Positions 17,669-24,223 are shown, counted from the stretch's first letter. The stretch: 40,162 nucleotides of DNA from an uncultured Clostridia bacterium (GCA_947630285.1 CANRHD010000017.1:1-40162); one strand, 5' to 3'. Translations and numbers: made by a program. The notes: generated by a model not told the origin, from the sequence alone.

Positions 17669-17893
17669 ATGGTAAAATTTTTTTGGGTGATTGTTTTGAT
17701 AAAAATGAATGTGCAGAACTTACTCGACGAGCGGCACAAGACGAGGTATTGGCTGGTGAAGCAAATGCAGACAACCTACAAAACGGTTAATAAAATTTGC
17801 GACAACAGCTTGACGGGCTTACAGCTTGATACGATTGAAAAGCTGTGCGGAATACTCGGCTGTACGCCAAACGACCTGTTTATTTTTGAATAA
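17669..17893 (+). CDS. Small XRE/Cro-type DNA-binding regulator
   Basis: 74 aa from 17669, or 62 aa from the in-frame ATG at 17705, which matches the usual N-terminus of the family (MNVQNLLDERHKTRYWLVKQ). The second reading is attractive on homology but has a poorer ribosome site. It is a single HTH_26-like domain: helix 2 around WLVKQMQ, recognition helix around YKTVNKIC, and the closing LDTIEKLCGILGCTPNDLF typical of the family. No effector domain, so it may be a constitutive or partner-controlled repressor. It lies divergent to the surface operon and could control it; the link is by position only. Confidence 0.8.
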   Translation: MVKFFWVIVLIKMNVQNLLDERHKTRYWLVKQMQTTYKTVNKICDNSLTGLQLDTIEKLCGILGCTPNDLFIFE

Positions 17894-18065
17894 ATAAATT
17901 TGTGTAATAAAACGGCGCATCGGCTTTTTGATGAAAAGCGAAAAGGTAAAGAGTGAGAAAGTGAAACTCGGCAGGACTTTTACGAGCCTTGACGAGTTTG
18001 TCTGACTTGCCGACAGCGTATAGAAAAAGTATGTTTCACTTGGCAATATGCGAAAAGGGTAAGTT

Positions 18066-18260
18066 TATGGTGAACCCCCGGCGAGGGTTCCCCACCGCAA
18101 AACAGTCCACCGGACTGTTTTGCGCCCCTCCTGCGCTTTTTGAAGTGTAAGTTTTTCGCAGTCTGCGGACTGCGCCGGGGGCTTTGCCCCTCGACCCCAC
18201 CGCCTTTTTGAAAAAAGACGGACAAAAACTTTTGAAAATTTTGCTATCGCAAAACAGTTT
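18066..18260. repeat. Palindrome-rich intergenic island
   Basis: Several hairpins lie in a row: GCAAAACAGTCC/GGACTGTTTTGC, perfect with a 3-nt loop (18097-18123); CGCAGTC/GACTGCG (18157-18174); GGGG-CTTTG-CCCC (about 18177-18190); a CGCCTTTTTGAAAAAAGACGG hairpin (about 18200-18221); and TTTTGC/GCAAAA (about 18240-18253). No ORF is supported here. It resembles the GC-rich interspersed palindromic elements seen in many gut Clostridia (from memory). The rest of 17894-18473 holds the tRNA-Lys remnants described separately. Confidence 0.6.
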
Positions 18261-18272
18261 ATCGGCACACCG

Positions 18273-18320
18273 ACGGTAAGGCTCACAAGAGCCTTACCGT
18301 TTTTGGTGATCCACCGGAGA
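18273..18320. repeat. Direct repeat copy A: tRNA-Lys 3' end plus terminator
   Basis: These 48 bp match 18443-18490 with one mismatch (18300), offset by exactly 170 bp. The repeat contains the terminator hairpin CGGTAAGGCTC/GAGCCTTACCG and the rc of the tRNA-Lys 3' end including CCA. Beyond it the tRNA identity decays (a degenerate T-arm to about 18330), so this is a tRNA remnant and not a working gene. Confidence 0.85.
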
Positions 18321-18411
18321 CTCGGCTCCGTTTCACTCCGCCGTTTTGCTTCGCAAATTTTATCCTATTTTATGTCCCTTTTGCTCTGCGAGCAAAAGAT
18401 GGACGAGGAGT

Positions 18412-18430
18412 TCGAATCTCCGTTGGCTTG
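18412..18430 (+). pseudogene. Inverted tRNA T-arm remnant
   Basis: GGAGTTCGAATCTCCG followed by TTGG on the plus strand equals the T-arm of the tRNA-Lys, which lies on the minus strand just downstream. No acceptor or anticodon arm can be built around it. Just upstream is another hairpin, CTTTTGCTC/GAGCAAAAG. Confidence 0.5.
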
Positions 18431-18436
18431 ATTTAC

Positions 18437-18469
18437 AAAAAAACGGTAAGGCTCACAAGAGCCTTACCG
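18437..18469 (-). terminator. Rho-independent terminator of the secG/tRNA-Lys transcript
   Basis: Perfect 11-bp stem CGGTAAGGCTC/GAGCCTTACCG (18444-18454 with 18459-18469) followed, reading leftward, by seven T (18443-18437). It begins 4 nt after the tRNA CCA end. The same hairpin is duplicated at 18274-18299. Confidence 0.92.
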
Positions 18470-18473
18470 CTTT

Positions 18474-18549
18474 TGGTGATCCACCGGAGATTCGAACTCC
18501 GGACACCTTGATTAAAAGTCAAGTGCTCTGCCAACTGAGCTAGTGGATC
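18474..18549 (-). tRNA. tRNA-Lys (UUU)
   Basis: 76 nt including encoded CCA. Acceptor GATCCAC pairs with GTGGATC, D-arm TAGCTCAGTTGGCAGAGC, anticodon stem CTTGA/TCAAG with loop CTTTTAA (anticodon TTT), T-arm CCGGAGTTCGAATCTCCGG. It lies 36 bp after secG with no T-rich terminator in between; a hairpin at 18556-18573 could be a processing site. Confidence 0.97.
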
Positions 18550-18585
18550 GTATATAAAGCGAATAATCGCTTTATTTTTTTGCCT

Positions 18586-18837
18586 TTATTTTACGAAAAG
18601 CAGTACTATCGTTGCGACAAGCACAAGAATGAAAAAGAAAGAACCGAAGTACTTTGTAAATCTTTCAAGCTTAGCTTCCTTGGTTCTGCCCTTATTCTTG
18701 CCGAAGAATGTGTCGGCACTGCCTGTGATAGCGCCGGAAAGTCCGCCCTCACGGCTCTCCTGCATAAGAACTACTGCAATAATTACAATCGACGATATGA
18801 TTATTAAAATTCCGAAAATGATTTCAACAGCTGACAT
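18586..18837 (-). CDS. secG: Preprotein translocase subunit SecG
   Basis: 83 aa, the usual SecG length. Two TM helices (about 5-24 and 60-81) flank the conserved loop LMQESREGGLSGAITGSAD, which is diagnostic of the family. SecG is the small subunit of SecYEG and assists SecA-driven export through the membrane. ATG start with GGGAGGA upstream and its own promoter. The gene is followed by tRNA-Lys in the same direction, which suggests a mixed mRNA/tRNA transcript. Confidence 0.96.
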   Translation of the reverse strand: MSAVEIIFGILIIISSIVIIAVVLMQESREGGLSGAITGSADTFFGKNKGRTKEAKLERFTKYFGSFFFILVLVATIVLLFVK

Positions 18838-18883
18838 TACTTAGTTCCTCCCTTTCAGGATTGCATTTTTACAACGCCCAAGT

Positions 18884-18912
18884 ATTCTAACATACAAGCA
18901 TTAAAAATGCAA
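18884..18912 (-). promoter_or_regulatory. secG promoter
   Basis: TTGCAT (18912-18907), 17-bp spacer, TAGAAT (18889-18884) with TGT in front (extended -10), about 40 bp upstream of the secG start. Confidence 0.7.
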
Positions 18913-19048
18913 GTCTTTTTTTGAAAAAAATGTAAAATAAACAATATAATAATTCCGAACAATTTGCAAACAATACTTTCAGCAGAGATTATATAAAAAC
19001 AGCGTTTGCAAAACCTCTGCTCCGCTTGCGGTTTTCCGTAAGCGGTTT

Positions 19049-19861
19049 TTATTTTACCGGACCCGAAAATCCGAGAAAAATATTCCCGATATTCATTTCG
19101 GTAAGCTCGGTTGTGTTGCCCAGGACAAAGCAGACCACGCTCGCTATTATCAGCACTACCGCCGCAGTAAATATAAGAGCGGTAAGCATATTCATATTCT
19201 TTTTGTCCTTAAGCTCCTTTTGCGCTGCCTCTTCATCTTGAAAAGGCTTATAAAGCCTGGCTTTCATTGCGCCTGCATTGTCGGGCTCGGCGTTTTCCCG
19301 TTCGCCGTAATACTCTGCGCCGTCCTCATAATCCTCGGAGTCCTCGGGATAATCCTCTTCGTAGTATTCCCCGTCGGGCGCTGTGCCGTCTCCGTCAAAA
19401 TCCGCCCCGTACTCCTCGTCATAAAGCTCCTGTTCCTGCTCGCCGTCAGGGTAAAAATCCTCCCCGTTGTCTGACGACGGGGTAAAAAGCTTTATGCCGT
19501 CATATTCGTCCCGATAATCAAGCTCCTCGCCGTCATCGGGATAGCTCAGCGAAAAGCCGTCCTCGGAAACGAAAGCCCCATCATCTTCAAAGGCTTCCCC
19601 GTCCTCGCTGTCAAGGGTGTTTTCGTCAAAATCCCGGGACTGTTCGTCAGCGTCAAGGTGTATCTGAGCGTCATATGCGGTTTTGCTTTCCTGTGCGTCT
19701 GCTGTGCTTTTTTTAAAAACCTTATCAATGCTTGAAATGTTATCGTTGTTTCTGTCAATAGGCGCATCGGCCTCCCCCATAAGGGCGATCAGCTGGGAAC
19801 CGCATTCGGGGCAGGCGTCTATTCCGTCGGGATAAATTTTTCTGCATTTCGGGCAAATCAC
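19049..19861 (-). CDS. Zinc-ribbon, acid-rich, single-TM protein of unknown function
   Basis: 270 aa from the GTG at 19861, which has GGAG 8 nt upstream; the longer TTG start (19879) has no such site. In the GTG numbering Cys3, Cys6, Cys17 and Cys20 form a CPxC...CPxC zinc ribbon right at the N-terminus. Residues about 35-200 are strikingly rich in Asp, Glu and Tyr (DGEYYEEDYPEDSEDYEDG) and probably disordered. One TM helix is at about 225-248, with a short tail outside. The ribbon would lie in the cytoplasm. The family is not recognised beyond the generic zinc-ribbon domain. The gene has its own promoter. Confidence 0.75.
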   Translation of the reverse strand: MICPKCRKIYPDGIDACPECGSQLIALMGEADAPIDRNNDNISSIDKVFKKSTADAQESKTAYDAQIHLDADEQSRDFDENTLDSEDGEAFEDDGAFVSEDGFSLSYPDDGEELDYRDEYDGIKLFTPSSDNGEDFYPDGEQEQELYDEEYGADFDGDGTAPDGEYYEEDYPEDSEDYEDGAEYYGERENAEPDNAGAMKARLYKPFQDEEAAQKELKDKKNMNMLTALIFTAAVVLIIASVVCFVLGNTTELTEMNIGNIFLGFSGPVK

Positions 19862-19885
19862 ATAAACCACTCCGTTCAAAGCTTA

Positions 19886-19914
19886 ATTTTAACATTATAG
19901 GTCCGAAAAGTCAA
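19886..19914 (-). promoter_or_regulatory. Promoter of the zinc-ribbon gene
   Basis: TTGACT (19914-19909), 17-bp spacer, TAAAAT (19891-19886) with TGT in front. It lies between the 85-aa gene and the zinc-ribbon gene. Confidence 0.6.
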
Positions 19915-19915
19915 T

Positions 19916-20173
19916 TTATACTCTGCATTTTTTTGCTATACACAGTATTTCCAAAAAAAGAGCGGGAACATAAACTGCGCCGAGCATTTCCTTAAAGCAA
20001 AAAAGCAGGTCGCCCTTAAGGCACAAAAAATAGTCGTAATTCCCGAACCTTCCCATCGACAGACTGCAAAAAACCGCAAGTATAAAAAGCGTAAAGACAA
20101 TTACATTACCTATTTTTATGTAAATTCTCGATATTTTATTTATGTTTTTTATACATTGTAAAAATTCTTTCAT
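19916..20173 (-). CDS. Small two-TM membrane protein
   Basis: 85 aa, ATG with GAGGCGA about 6 nt upstream. A basic N-terminus (MKEFLQCIKNINKISR) precedes two hydrophobic segments (about 21-41 and 62-80). No family recognised. Own promoter about 30 bp upstream. It lies in the same direction as the zinc-ribbon gene, 55 bp apart. Confidence 0.6.
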   Translation of the reverse strand: MKEFLQCIKNINKISRIYIKIGNVIVFTLFILAVFCSLSMGRFGNYDYFLCLKGDLLFCFKEMLGAVYVPALFLEILCIAKKCRV

Positions 20174-20191
20174 ACAAATCGCCTCATAAAA

Positions 20192-20220
20192 ATTTTATTT
20201 GCATATCGGGAATTTTTCAA
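20192..20220 (-). promoter_or_regulatory. Promoter of the 85-aa membrane protein gene
   Basis: TTGAAA (20220-20215), 17-bp spacer, TAAAAT (20197-20192), on the minus strand. Confidence 0.55.
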
Positions 20221-20285
20221 GGTACAAATATTGGAACGGAAATATATGAATGTACGATTATTAGGACATTTTATTTTTAAATCTA

Positions 20286-20313
20286 TTGACAAAACGAAAA
20301 TATGTGCTATGAT
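20286..20313 (+). promoter_or_regulatory. Strong promoter of the SOS-box small ORF
   Basis: TTGACA (20286-20291), 16-bp spacer, TATGAT (20308-20313) with TGC in front (extended -10). The LexA-like palindrome starts 6 bp downstream. Confidence 0.8.
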
Positions 20314-20318
20314 TTAAT

Positions 20319-20332
20319 CGAACATTTGTTCG
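20319..20332. promoter_or_regulatory. LexA (SOS) box
   Basis: CGAACATTTGTTCG fits the Gram-positive LexA/DinR core GAAC-N4-GTTC perfectly and is symmetric out to the flanking C/G. It covers the expected transcription start of the 20286 promoter, the position used for LexA repression. Site identity is from the known Firmicute consensus; binding is inferred. Confidence 0.75.
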
Positions 20333-20362
20333 TGCAAATTTCATTTTGAAAGGAGTACTGCG

Positions 20363-20533
20363 ATGAAATCTGTTTTTTACCAGTCGGTGCTTTTGTCTGT
20401 TGAAGAAATTGCGGAAACAGATGAATTCGTGCTGACTAAATTCACCGAAATTATTGACGGCGCCGTGCGTGTCAGCTTTGAAAAGGGAATCAAGGACGGC
20501 GACGGCGACATAGTTAAATTTATTAAGATATAG
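20363..20533 (+). CDS. SOS-controlled small protein (56 aa), unknown
   Basis: The ORF runs from ATG at 20363 to TAG at 20531-20533, with an ideal AAAGGAG site 6 nt upstream, a consensus promoter and a LexA box. The product starts MKSVFYQSVLLSVEEIAE and ends GDIVKFIKI. It is soluble, acidic in the middle, with no TM helix, signal peptide or LysM domain, so it is not a YneA-type division inhibitor. It could be a DNA-damage-induced inhibitor or adaptor. Family not recognised. A GC-rich hairpin with a T tract follows (20546-20598). Confidence 0.75.
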   Translation: MKSVFYQSVLLSVEEIAETDEFVLTKFTEIIDGAVRVSFEKGIKDGDGDIVKFIKI

Positions 20534-20545
20534 CTTAAACATTAC

Positions 20546-20598
20546 GGGAAGCTGCGGCAGGCATTCCCGGTAGCTTCGCCCTTTTCGCATACTTTTTT
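20546..20598 (+). terminator. Probable terminator of the SOS small ORF
   Basis: GGGAAGCT pairs with AGCTTCGCCC with one bulge (about 20546-20553 with 20571-20581), then TTTTCGCATACTTTTTTT. It is imperfect. Confidence 0.5.
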
Positions 20599-20610
20599 TG
20601 CAAGATAAAT

Positions 20611-20637
20611 GCCCTGAATAAATCAGGGCGTTTTGTT
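20611..20637 (-). terminator. Terminator of the acpS-nnr-lipoprotein operon
   Basis: Stem GCCCTGA/TCAGGGC (20611-20617 with 20623-20629); the lipoprotein stop codon lies in the stem. On the plus strand GTTTTGTT follows, so it may act in both directions. An identical stem terminates the polymer operon at 28530-28547. Confidence 0.7.
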
Positions 20638-21141
20638 CTGCTGTGTTTCCTGCTCAAAGCTCACGGTAAGCTCACCGGCAGGTATGTTAATTGATTTAAG
20701 CTTAGGCAAATCCCTGTATCTCACAGCCTCAAATTTTTTGTCCCCGACGCTTCCGCTTATTACAAGCACATCGTCCTGCCGCTTTGTTTCAAGCTTCGCA
20801 TTTTCGGAAAAAAGCGCCGCAAGGACGGCGTCTATAAGAAATATTGCGCTGTTTCGGGTCAAAATATTCTCTTTTATATCCACATTAAGCCCCGAAAGCA
20901 GTGCCGTGCAGTTATCGCCGTTTTTAATAAGCGTAAGCCCACCGAGCGCCTTTGGCTGTGAATAAATGATTTTTGTCTGCGAGCCGCTGTGTTCGAGCTT
21001 TGCGTTATAGTCTGTGTTTTTATGCCTTATTGTTACATTTTCCGAAAATTCCGATGGCAGAGGCTGTATTTTACTTTCTTTCATTGAACATCCTGTGAAT
21101 ATCAGCAGTATTGCCAAAACTGCGCACAGGATTTTTTTCAT
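20623..21141 (-). CDS. Small lipoprotein of unknown function
   Basis: 172 aa. The lipoprotein signal MKKILCAVLAILLIFTGC has lipobox FTGC (Cys18). The remainder is beta-rich and hydrophilic, with alternating strands (TIRHKNTDYNAKLEH, KIIYSQPKALGG, GELTVSFEQE), similar in feel to LolA-like or sporulation-type lipoproteins, but no family is certain. It is the third gene after acpS and nnr, 15 bp behind nnr. Its tie to cofactor repair is by operon only. Confidence 0.75.
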   Translation of the reverse strand: MKKILCAVLAILLIFTGCSMKESKIQPLPSEFSENVTIRHKNTDYNAKLEHSGSQTKIIYSQPKALGGLTLIKNGDNCTALLSGLNVDIKENILTRNSAIFLIDAVLAALFSENAKLETKRQDDVLVISGSVGDKKFEAVRYRDLPKLKSINIPAGELTVSFEQETQQNKTP

Positions 21142-21156
21142 ATACTACGCTCCCGT

Positions 21157-22695
21157 TTATTTTTCAAAGCTTGAAATTGTTTTTGCAAGCTCGTTTATGA
21201 TTTTTTGAGGCGTTGTTCCGGCCTTGGAATAATTTGACGAGACGCTGTCCCCTGCAAGTCCGTGTAAATAAACGCCGAGTATTGCCGCCTTTTTGGGCGA
21301 TATTCCCTGAGCCGCAAACGAAGCAGTCATACCGGCAAGCACATCTCCGCTTCCGCCGGTCGCCATAGCGCTGCTTCCGGTCATATTAATATAGAAATTT
21401 ACGCCGTTGTCGGTAACAACGGTTCTTGAGCCCTTGAGCACCACTACTGCGCCGGTCAAATCGTACAGCGCCTCAGCCGCTGCAATTCTGTCCTTTTGAA
21501 CGGCGGACGCCGAAGTTTTAAGAAGCCTCGCCGCCTCTCCCGGGTGAGGGGTTATAATTACCCTTGCGCCTGACCGCTTAATTATATCTATGCTGTCTTT
21601 CATAAGGTTTATGCCGTCTGCGTCAAGAATTACGGGTACTTTTGAATTTTCAAGCACAAATTTAACAACATTGAGCGTGTCGTTGTCACAGCCCAAGCCG
21701 CAGCCTATAAGCACGGCGCTGCACTTTTCAAGCTCCGTGTTTATCCTGCTGAGCGACAGCGAAGAAATCCTGCCGTTTTTATTTGTTTCAAGCGGTATTA
21801 ACACCTTTTCGGGACAACTGCTCATCATCACGGGGTATGCCTTGTCGGGAAAAGCGGATTTTACAAGCCCCACTCCGCACTCGACCGCCGAGGCGCAGGA
21901 CATCAGCGCCGCCCCGGGCATCTCGTAACTGCCGGCTATGACAAGCAGAGAGCCGTAATCGCCCTTGCAGGTATTCTCTTCCCTTTTGGGCAGGAGCGTT
22001 TTAATTTCGGACTGCGTCAGGGTAAAGCAACCCGTATAATCATTTATGATGCTTTCGGGTATGCCTATTGAAACTACCTTTACCTCACCGGCATATTCGG
22101 CGGACGGATAATACGCAAGCGCATATTTGTATGCAATCGAAGCGACGGTCAGATCCGCCCTCACCGCCTGGCCTTCTATTTCGCTTGAGTCGGCGCATAG
22201 GCCGCTTGGAATATCCACGCTTACAACATACGCCCTGCTCTGATTTATAAGCTCAAAAATTTCCGCCGTCTTTTCATCGGGCACGCCCTTAAAGCCCGTT
22301 CCGAAAATGCAATCGACGAGTATATCGCAGTCGGAAATTCTGCTTAACTGGTTACTGTTGTTTTTATCAAAAAGCTCTATATCGACGCTTGTGTCGCCGA
22401 GCCTTGCCAACATCTCGCAGGCGGTATCGGCGGAGGGCTTGCCCATGGCGAGTATAACATTGACGCTGTAGCCGTTGTCATTGAGCTTCCTTGCGATTAC
22501 AAAGCCGTCGCCGCCGTTTTTGCCCTTACCGCAAATAACGGTAACTCGGCGCAGAGCGGTTTTGTCAAAGCGGTTTCTTATCACCTTGGCGCAGGCCGAA
22601 CCTGCGTTTTCCATAAGCCTTAAATAGCTTATTCCGCTTTCCGAGGCAGTTTCCTCTATCTGCCTTACCTGTGAACAGGAAAGTATCTTAATCAT
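21157..22695 (-). CDS. nnr: Bifunctional NAD(P)H-hydrate epimerase / dehydratase
   Basis: 512 aa, the normal size for the fused enzyme. The N-terminal half (about 1-215) is the YjeF_N epimerase with CGKGKNGGDGFV and SVDIPSGLCAD. The C-terminal half (about 225-510) is the ribokinase-fold ADP/ATP-dependent dehydratase with TPHPGEAARLL, VVLKGSRTVV and the catalytic GGSGDVLAG. It repairs hydrated NADH/NADPH in the cytoplasm. The gene follows acpS with 3 bp between them, an arrangement common in Firmicutes. Confidence 0.96.
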   Translation of the reverse strand: MIKILSCSQVRQIEETASESGISYLRLMENAGSACAKVIRNRFDKTALRRVTVICGKGKNGGDGFVIARKLNDNGYSVNVILAMGKPSADTACEMLARLGDTSVDIELFDKNNSNQLSRISDCDILVDCIFGTGFKGVPDEKTAEIFELINQSRAYVVSVDIPSGLCADSSEIEGQAVRADLTVASIAYKYALAYYPSAEYAGEVKVVSIGIPESIINDYTGCFTLTQSEIKTLLPKREENTCKGDYGSLLVIAGSYEMPGAALMSCASAVECGVGLVKSAFPDKAYPVMMSSCPEKVLIPLETNKNGRISSLSLSRINTELEKCSAVLIGCGLGCDNDTLNVVKFVLENSKVPVILDADGINLMKDSIDIIKRSGARVIITPHPGEAARLLKTSASAVQKDRIAAAEALYDLTGAVVVLKGSRTVVTDNGVNFYINMTGSSAMATGGSGDVLAGMTASFAAQGISPKKAAILGVYLHGLAGDSVSSNYSKAGTTPQKIINELAKTISSFEK

Positions 22696-22698
22696 GAT

Positions 22699-23061
22699 TT
22701 ATTCCTCCGTGTATGCGGTAACCGCAGCTACTGCGTATTTTTCACAATGCGATATGCTCAGGGAAAATTTTAAGCCCTTTTCCCTTGCGATTTTTTCTGC
22801 GTTGCCCGACAGCATAAAATACGGTGCGCCCGAGCTGTTGTGAAGCACCTGAACCTCGTTTAGCTTAAAGCCGTCAATTCCGCTTCCCAAAGCCTTGGAA
22901 AAGGCCTCCTTGGCGCAAAATGCGGCGGCATAGCTTTCCGGCTTTTTGCTTTCAAGCTCCCTTAATTCCTCTGCCGAGTAAACGAAGCTTTTAAACCCGT
23001 CTTTTTTCAAAGACCTTTCTATTCTTTCAATTTCAACAATGTCAATTCCGTTTGAAATCAT
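22699..23061 (-). CDS. acpS: Holo-[acyl-carrier-protein] synthase
   Basis: 120 aa from the ATG at 23061, preceded by AAAAGGA; the longer tracked start runs through the promoter. It transfers 4'-phosphopantetheine from CoA to ACP. Seen: GIDIVEIERI (Mg-binding Asp) at the N-terminus and AAFCAKEAFSKALG (conserved Glu) mid-way, then LSISHCEKYAVAAV. First gene of the acpS-nnr-lipoprotein operon. A perfect 14-bp palindrome lies at its transcription start. Confidence 0.95.
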   Translation of the reverse strand: MISNGIDIVEIERIERSLKKDGFKSFVYSAEELRELESKKPESYAAAFCAKEAFSKALGSGIDGFKLNEVQVLHNSSGAPYFMLSGNAEKIAREKGLKFSLSISHCEKYAVAAVTAYTEE

Positions 23062-23076
23062 AGGCAATCCTTTTTT

Positions 23077-23090
23077 CAAGATTAATCTTG
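23077..23090. promoter_or_regulatory. Palindromic operator candidate before acpS
   Basis: CAAGATTAATCTTG is a perfect 14-bp palindrome. It begins 6 bp after the acpS -10 and so covers the expected start of transcription. The binding protein is unknown; it does not look like the Bacillus FapR site as I recall it. Confidence 0.45.
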
Positions 23091-23095
23091 TAATC

Positions 23096-23124
23096 AGTAT
23101 AGCACATATTTCCGTTTTGCACAA
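23096..23124 (-). promoter_or_regulatory. acpS operon promoter
   Basis: TTGTGC (23124-23119), 17-bp spacer, TATACT (23101-23096) with TGC in front (extended -10). Confidence 0.65.
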
Positions 23125-23188
23125 ACCATAGTTTTTGCAAAACCAGCTGACTTTTTTGCAAAAATTTTAAAAGTGTTTAATTTTAGGC

Positions 23189-23217
23189 TTGCTAAAAAGG
23201 AAAATATCTGCTATACT
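23189..23217 (+). promoter_or_regulatory. Promoter upstream of tRNA-Arg
   Basis: TTGCTA (23189-23194), 17-bp spacer, TATACT (23212-23217) with TGC in front. It leaves about 100 nt before the tRNA, so a processed leader is implied. Confidence 0.55.
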
Positions 23218-23326
23218 TTTTTAGTATTCAGACCGCTTCGGGAATTTGCGTAATTTAAAATTGCCTTTGGGCGCATTAATTTCGGCTGTTCTCGATATTT
23301 CGGCTGTTAAAATTTAATTTGCACAC

Positions 23327-23401
23327 GCCTCCTTAGTTAAATGGATATAATAAACCCCTCCTAAGGGTTAGTTGTGAGTTCGATTCTCGCAGGGGGTGCC
23401 A
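23327..23401 (+). tRNA. tRNA-Arg (CCU)
   Basis: 75 nt with encoded CCA. Acceptor GCCTCCT pairs with AGGGGGT (including G-U pairs), D-arm GTTAAATGGATATAA, anticodon stem AACCC/GGGTT with loop CTCCTAA (anticodon CCT), T-arm GTGAG-TTCGATT-CTCGC. A terminator follows. Confidence 0.93.
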
Positions 23402-23406
23402 TTCGG

Positions 23407-23440
23407 AAAAAGCCTTGATTTTCAGGGCTTTTTCTGTTTT
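23407..23440 (+). terminator. Terminator of tRNA-Arg
   Basis: 12-bp stem AAAAAGCCTTGA/TCAGGGCTTTTT with a 3-nt loop (23407-23433), then CTGTTTT. Confidence 0.85.
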
Positions 23441-23498
23441 AATATTTAAGTGTATTAAAAAAGTGAAATTAAAATCGCCAAACGGGCGCTGTGTTTCG

Positions 23499-23510
23499 CC
23501 GATTAATCGG
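23499..23510. promoter_or_regulatory. Palindrome upstream of the DUF1349 gene
   Basis: CCGATTAATCGG is a perfect 12-bp palindrome, 34 bp before the start codon. It shares the GATTAATC core with the acpS palindrome. Confidence 0.3.
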
Positions 23511-23543
23511 TTTATTTATTTGAAATTAAAAGGAGCGTTTTAT

Positions 23544-24155
23544 ATGGAGTGGAAAGCAAAGCTTTTAAAGTGGACGAGAGAACCGAAGGATTACAAAACG
23601 GAAGACGGTAAAATTGAAATTATAACAGAACCGCACACAGACCTATGGCAAAGAACCTATTACCGTTTTCGCAACGACAATGCGCCTGTGCTTCAAATCG
23701 AGACGGAGGAAAAATATTTTTCTTTCACCGTTAAAACGGAATTTGAAAGCAAACACCGCTTCGATCAGTGCGGCGTTGCGGTTTATCTGGACAGCGAAAA
23801 CTGGCTTAAAGCCTCCGTCGAGTATGAAAACGAAAAAATACAGCGTTTGGGCGCAGTTGTTACCAATAACGGTTATTCCGACTGGTCCTCAACGGATATT
23901 GACGCTTCAATCAAGACTATGTGGTTCAGGCTGAGCCGAAGAGAGAACGATTTTTGCGTTGAAAATTCAACGGACGGCAAGGAATATAACCAAATGCGTA
24001 TATGTCATATGTTTAACGCCGACGGCGCAGTTTCGTTCGGCATATACGCCTGCAGTCCGGAGGACTCCTCGTTTAAGGCAACATTTAAGAATCCTGAAAT
24101 TACCGAGTGTAAATGGCTTGCCCATAACGGACAGGCGCCGGACGAAGAAGCCTGA
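23544..24155 (+). CDS. DUF1349 domain protein
   Basis: 203 aa from the ATG at 23544, which has AAAGGAG 9 nt upstream; the longer tracked start adds a non-conserved leader. The whole chain matches the DUF1349 concanavalin-like beta-sandwich pattern: DQCGVAVYLDSENWLKASVEY, GAVVTNNGYSDWSS, MWFRLSRRENDFCVENSTDG, and SFGIYACSPEDS. No signal peptide, so cytoplasmic. Such proteins are thought to bind or act on carbohydrates, but no activity is established. Monocistronic between tRNA-Arg and a bidirectional terminator. Confidence 0.85.
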   Translation: MEWKAKLLKWTREPKDYKTEDGKIEIITEPHTDLWQRTYYRFRNDNAPVLQIETEEKYFSFTVKTEFESKHRFDQCGVAVYLDSENWLKASVEYENEKIQRLGAVVTNNGYSDWSSTDIDASIKTMWFRLSRRENDFCVENSTDGKEYNQMRICHMFNADGAVSFGIYACSPEDSSFKATFKNPEITECKWLAHNGQAPDEEA

Positions 24156-24223
24156 GCGCTTTTATCTGCGTGACGGCAGAGCCTTATCAAAACGCAACAA
24201 CGCCTATCTTTCATAAACAGAGC

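Noticed and set aside
17931-18005. 24-codon ORF ending GRTFTSLDEFV
   Set aside because: There is no ribosome site, and in-frame stops break a longer similar-looking reading. It may be a decayed gene fragment but is too short to call.
18066-18490. CRISPR array
   Set aside because: The hairpins differ from each other and there are only two copies of one direct repeat; there is no regular spacing and no cas gene.
18346-18543. 65-codon ORF on the plus strand
   Set aside because: It runs antisense through the tRNA-Lys gene and its terminator.
20261-20590. 109-codon minus-strand ORF
   Set aside because: It is the shadow of the SOS small ORF and runs across its promoter and LexA box.
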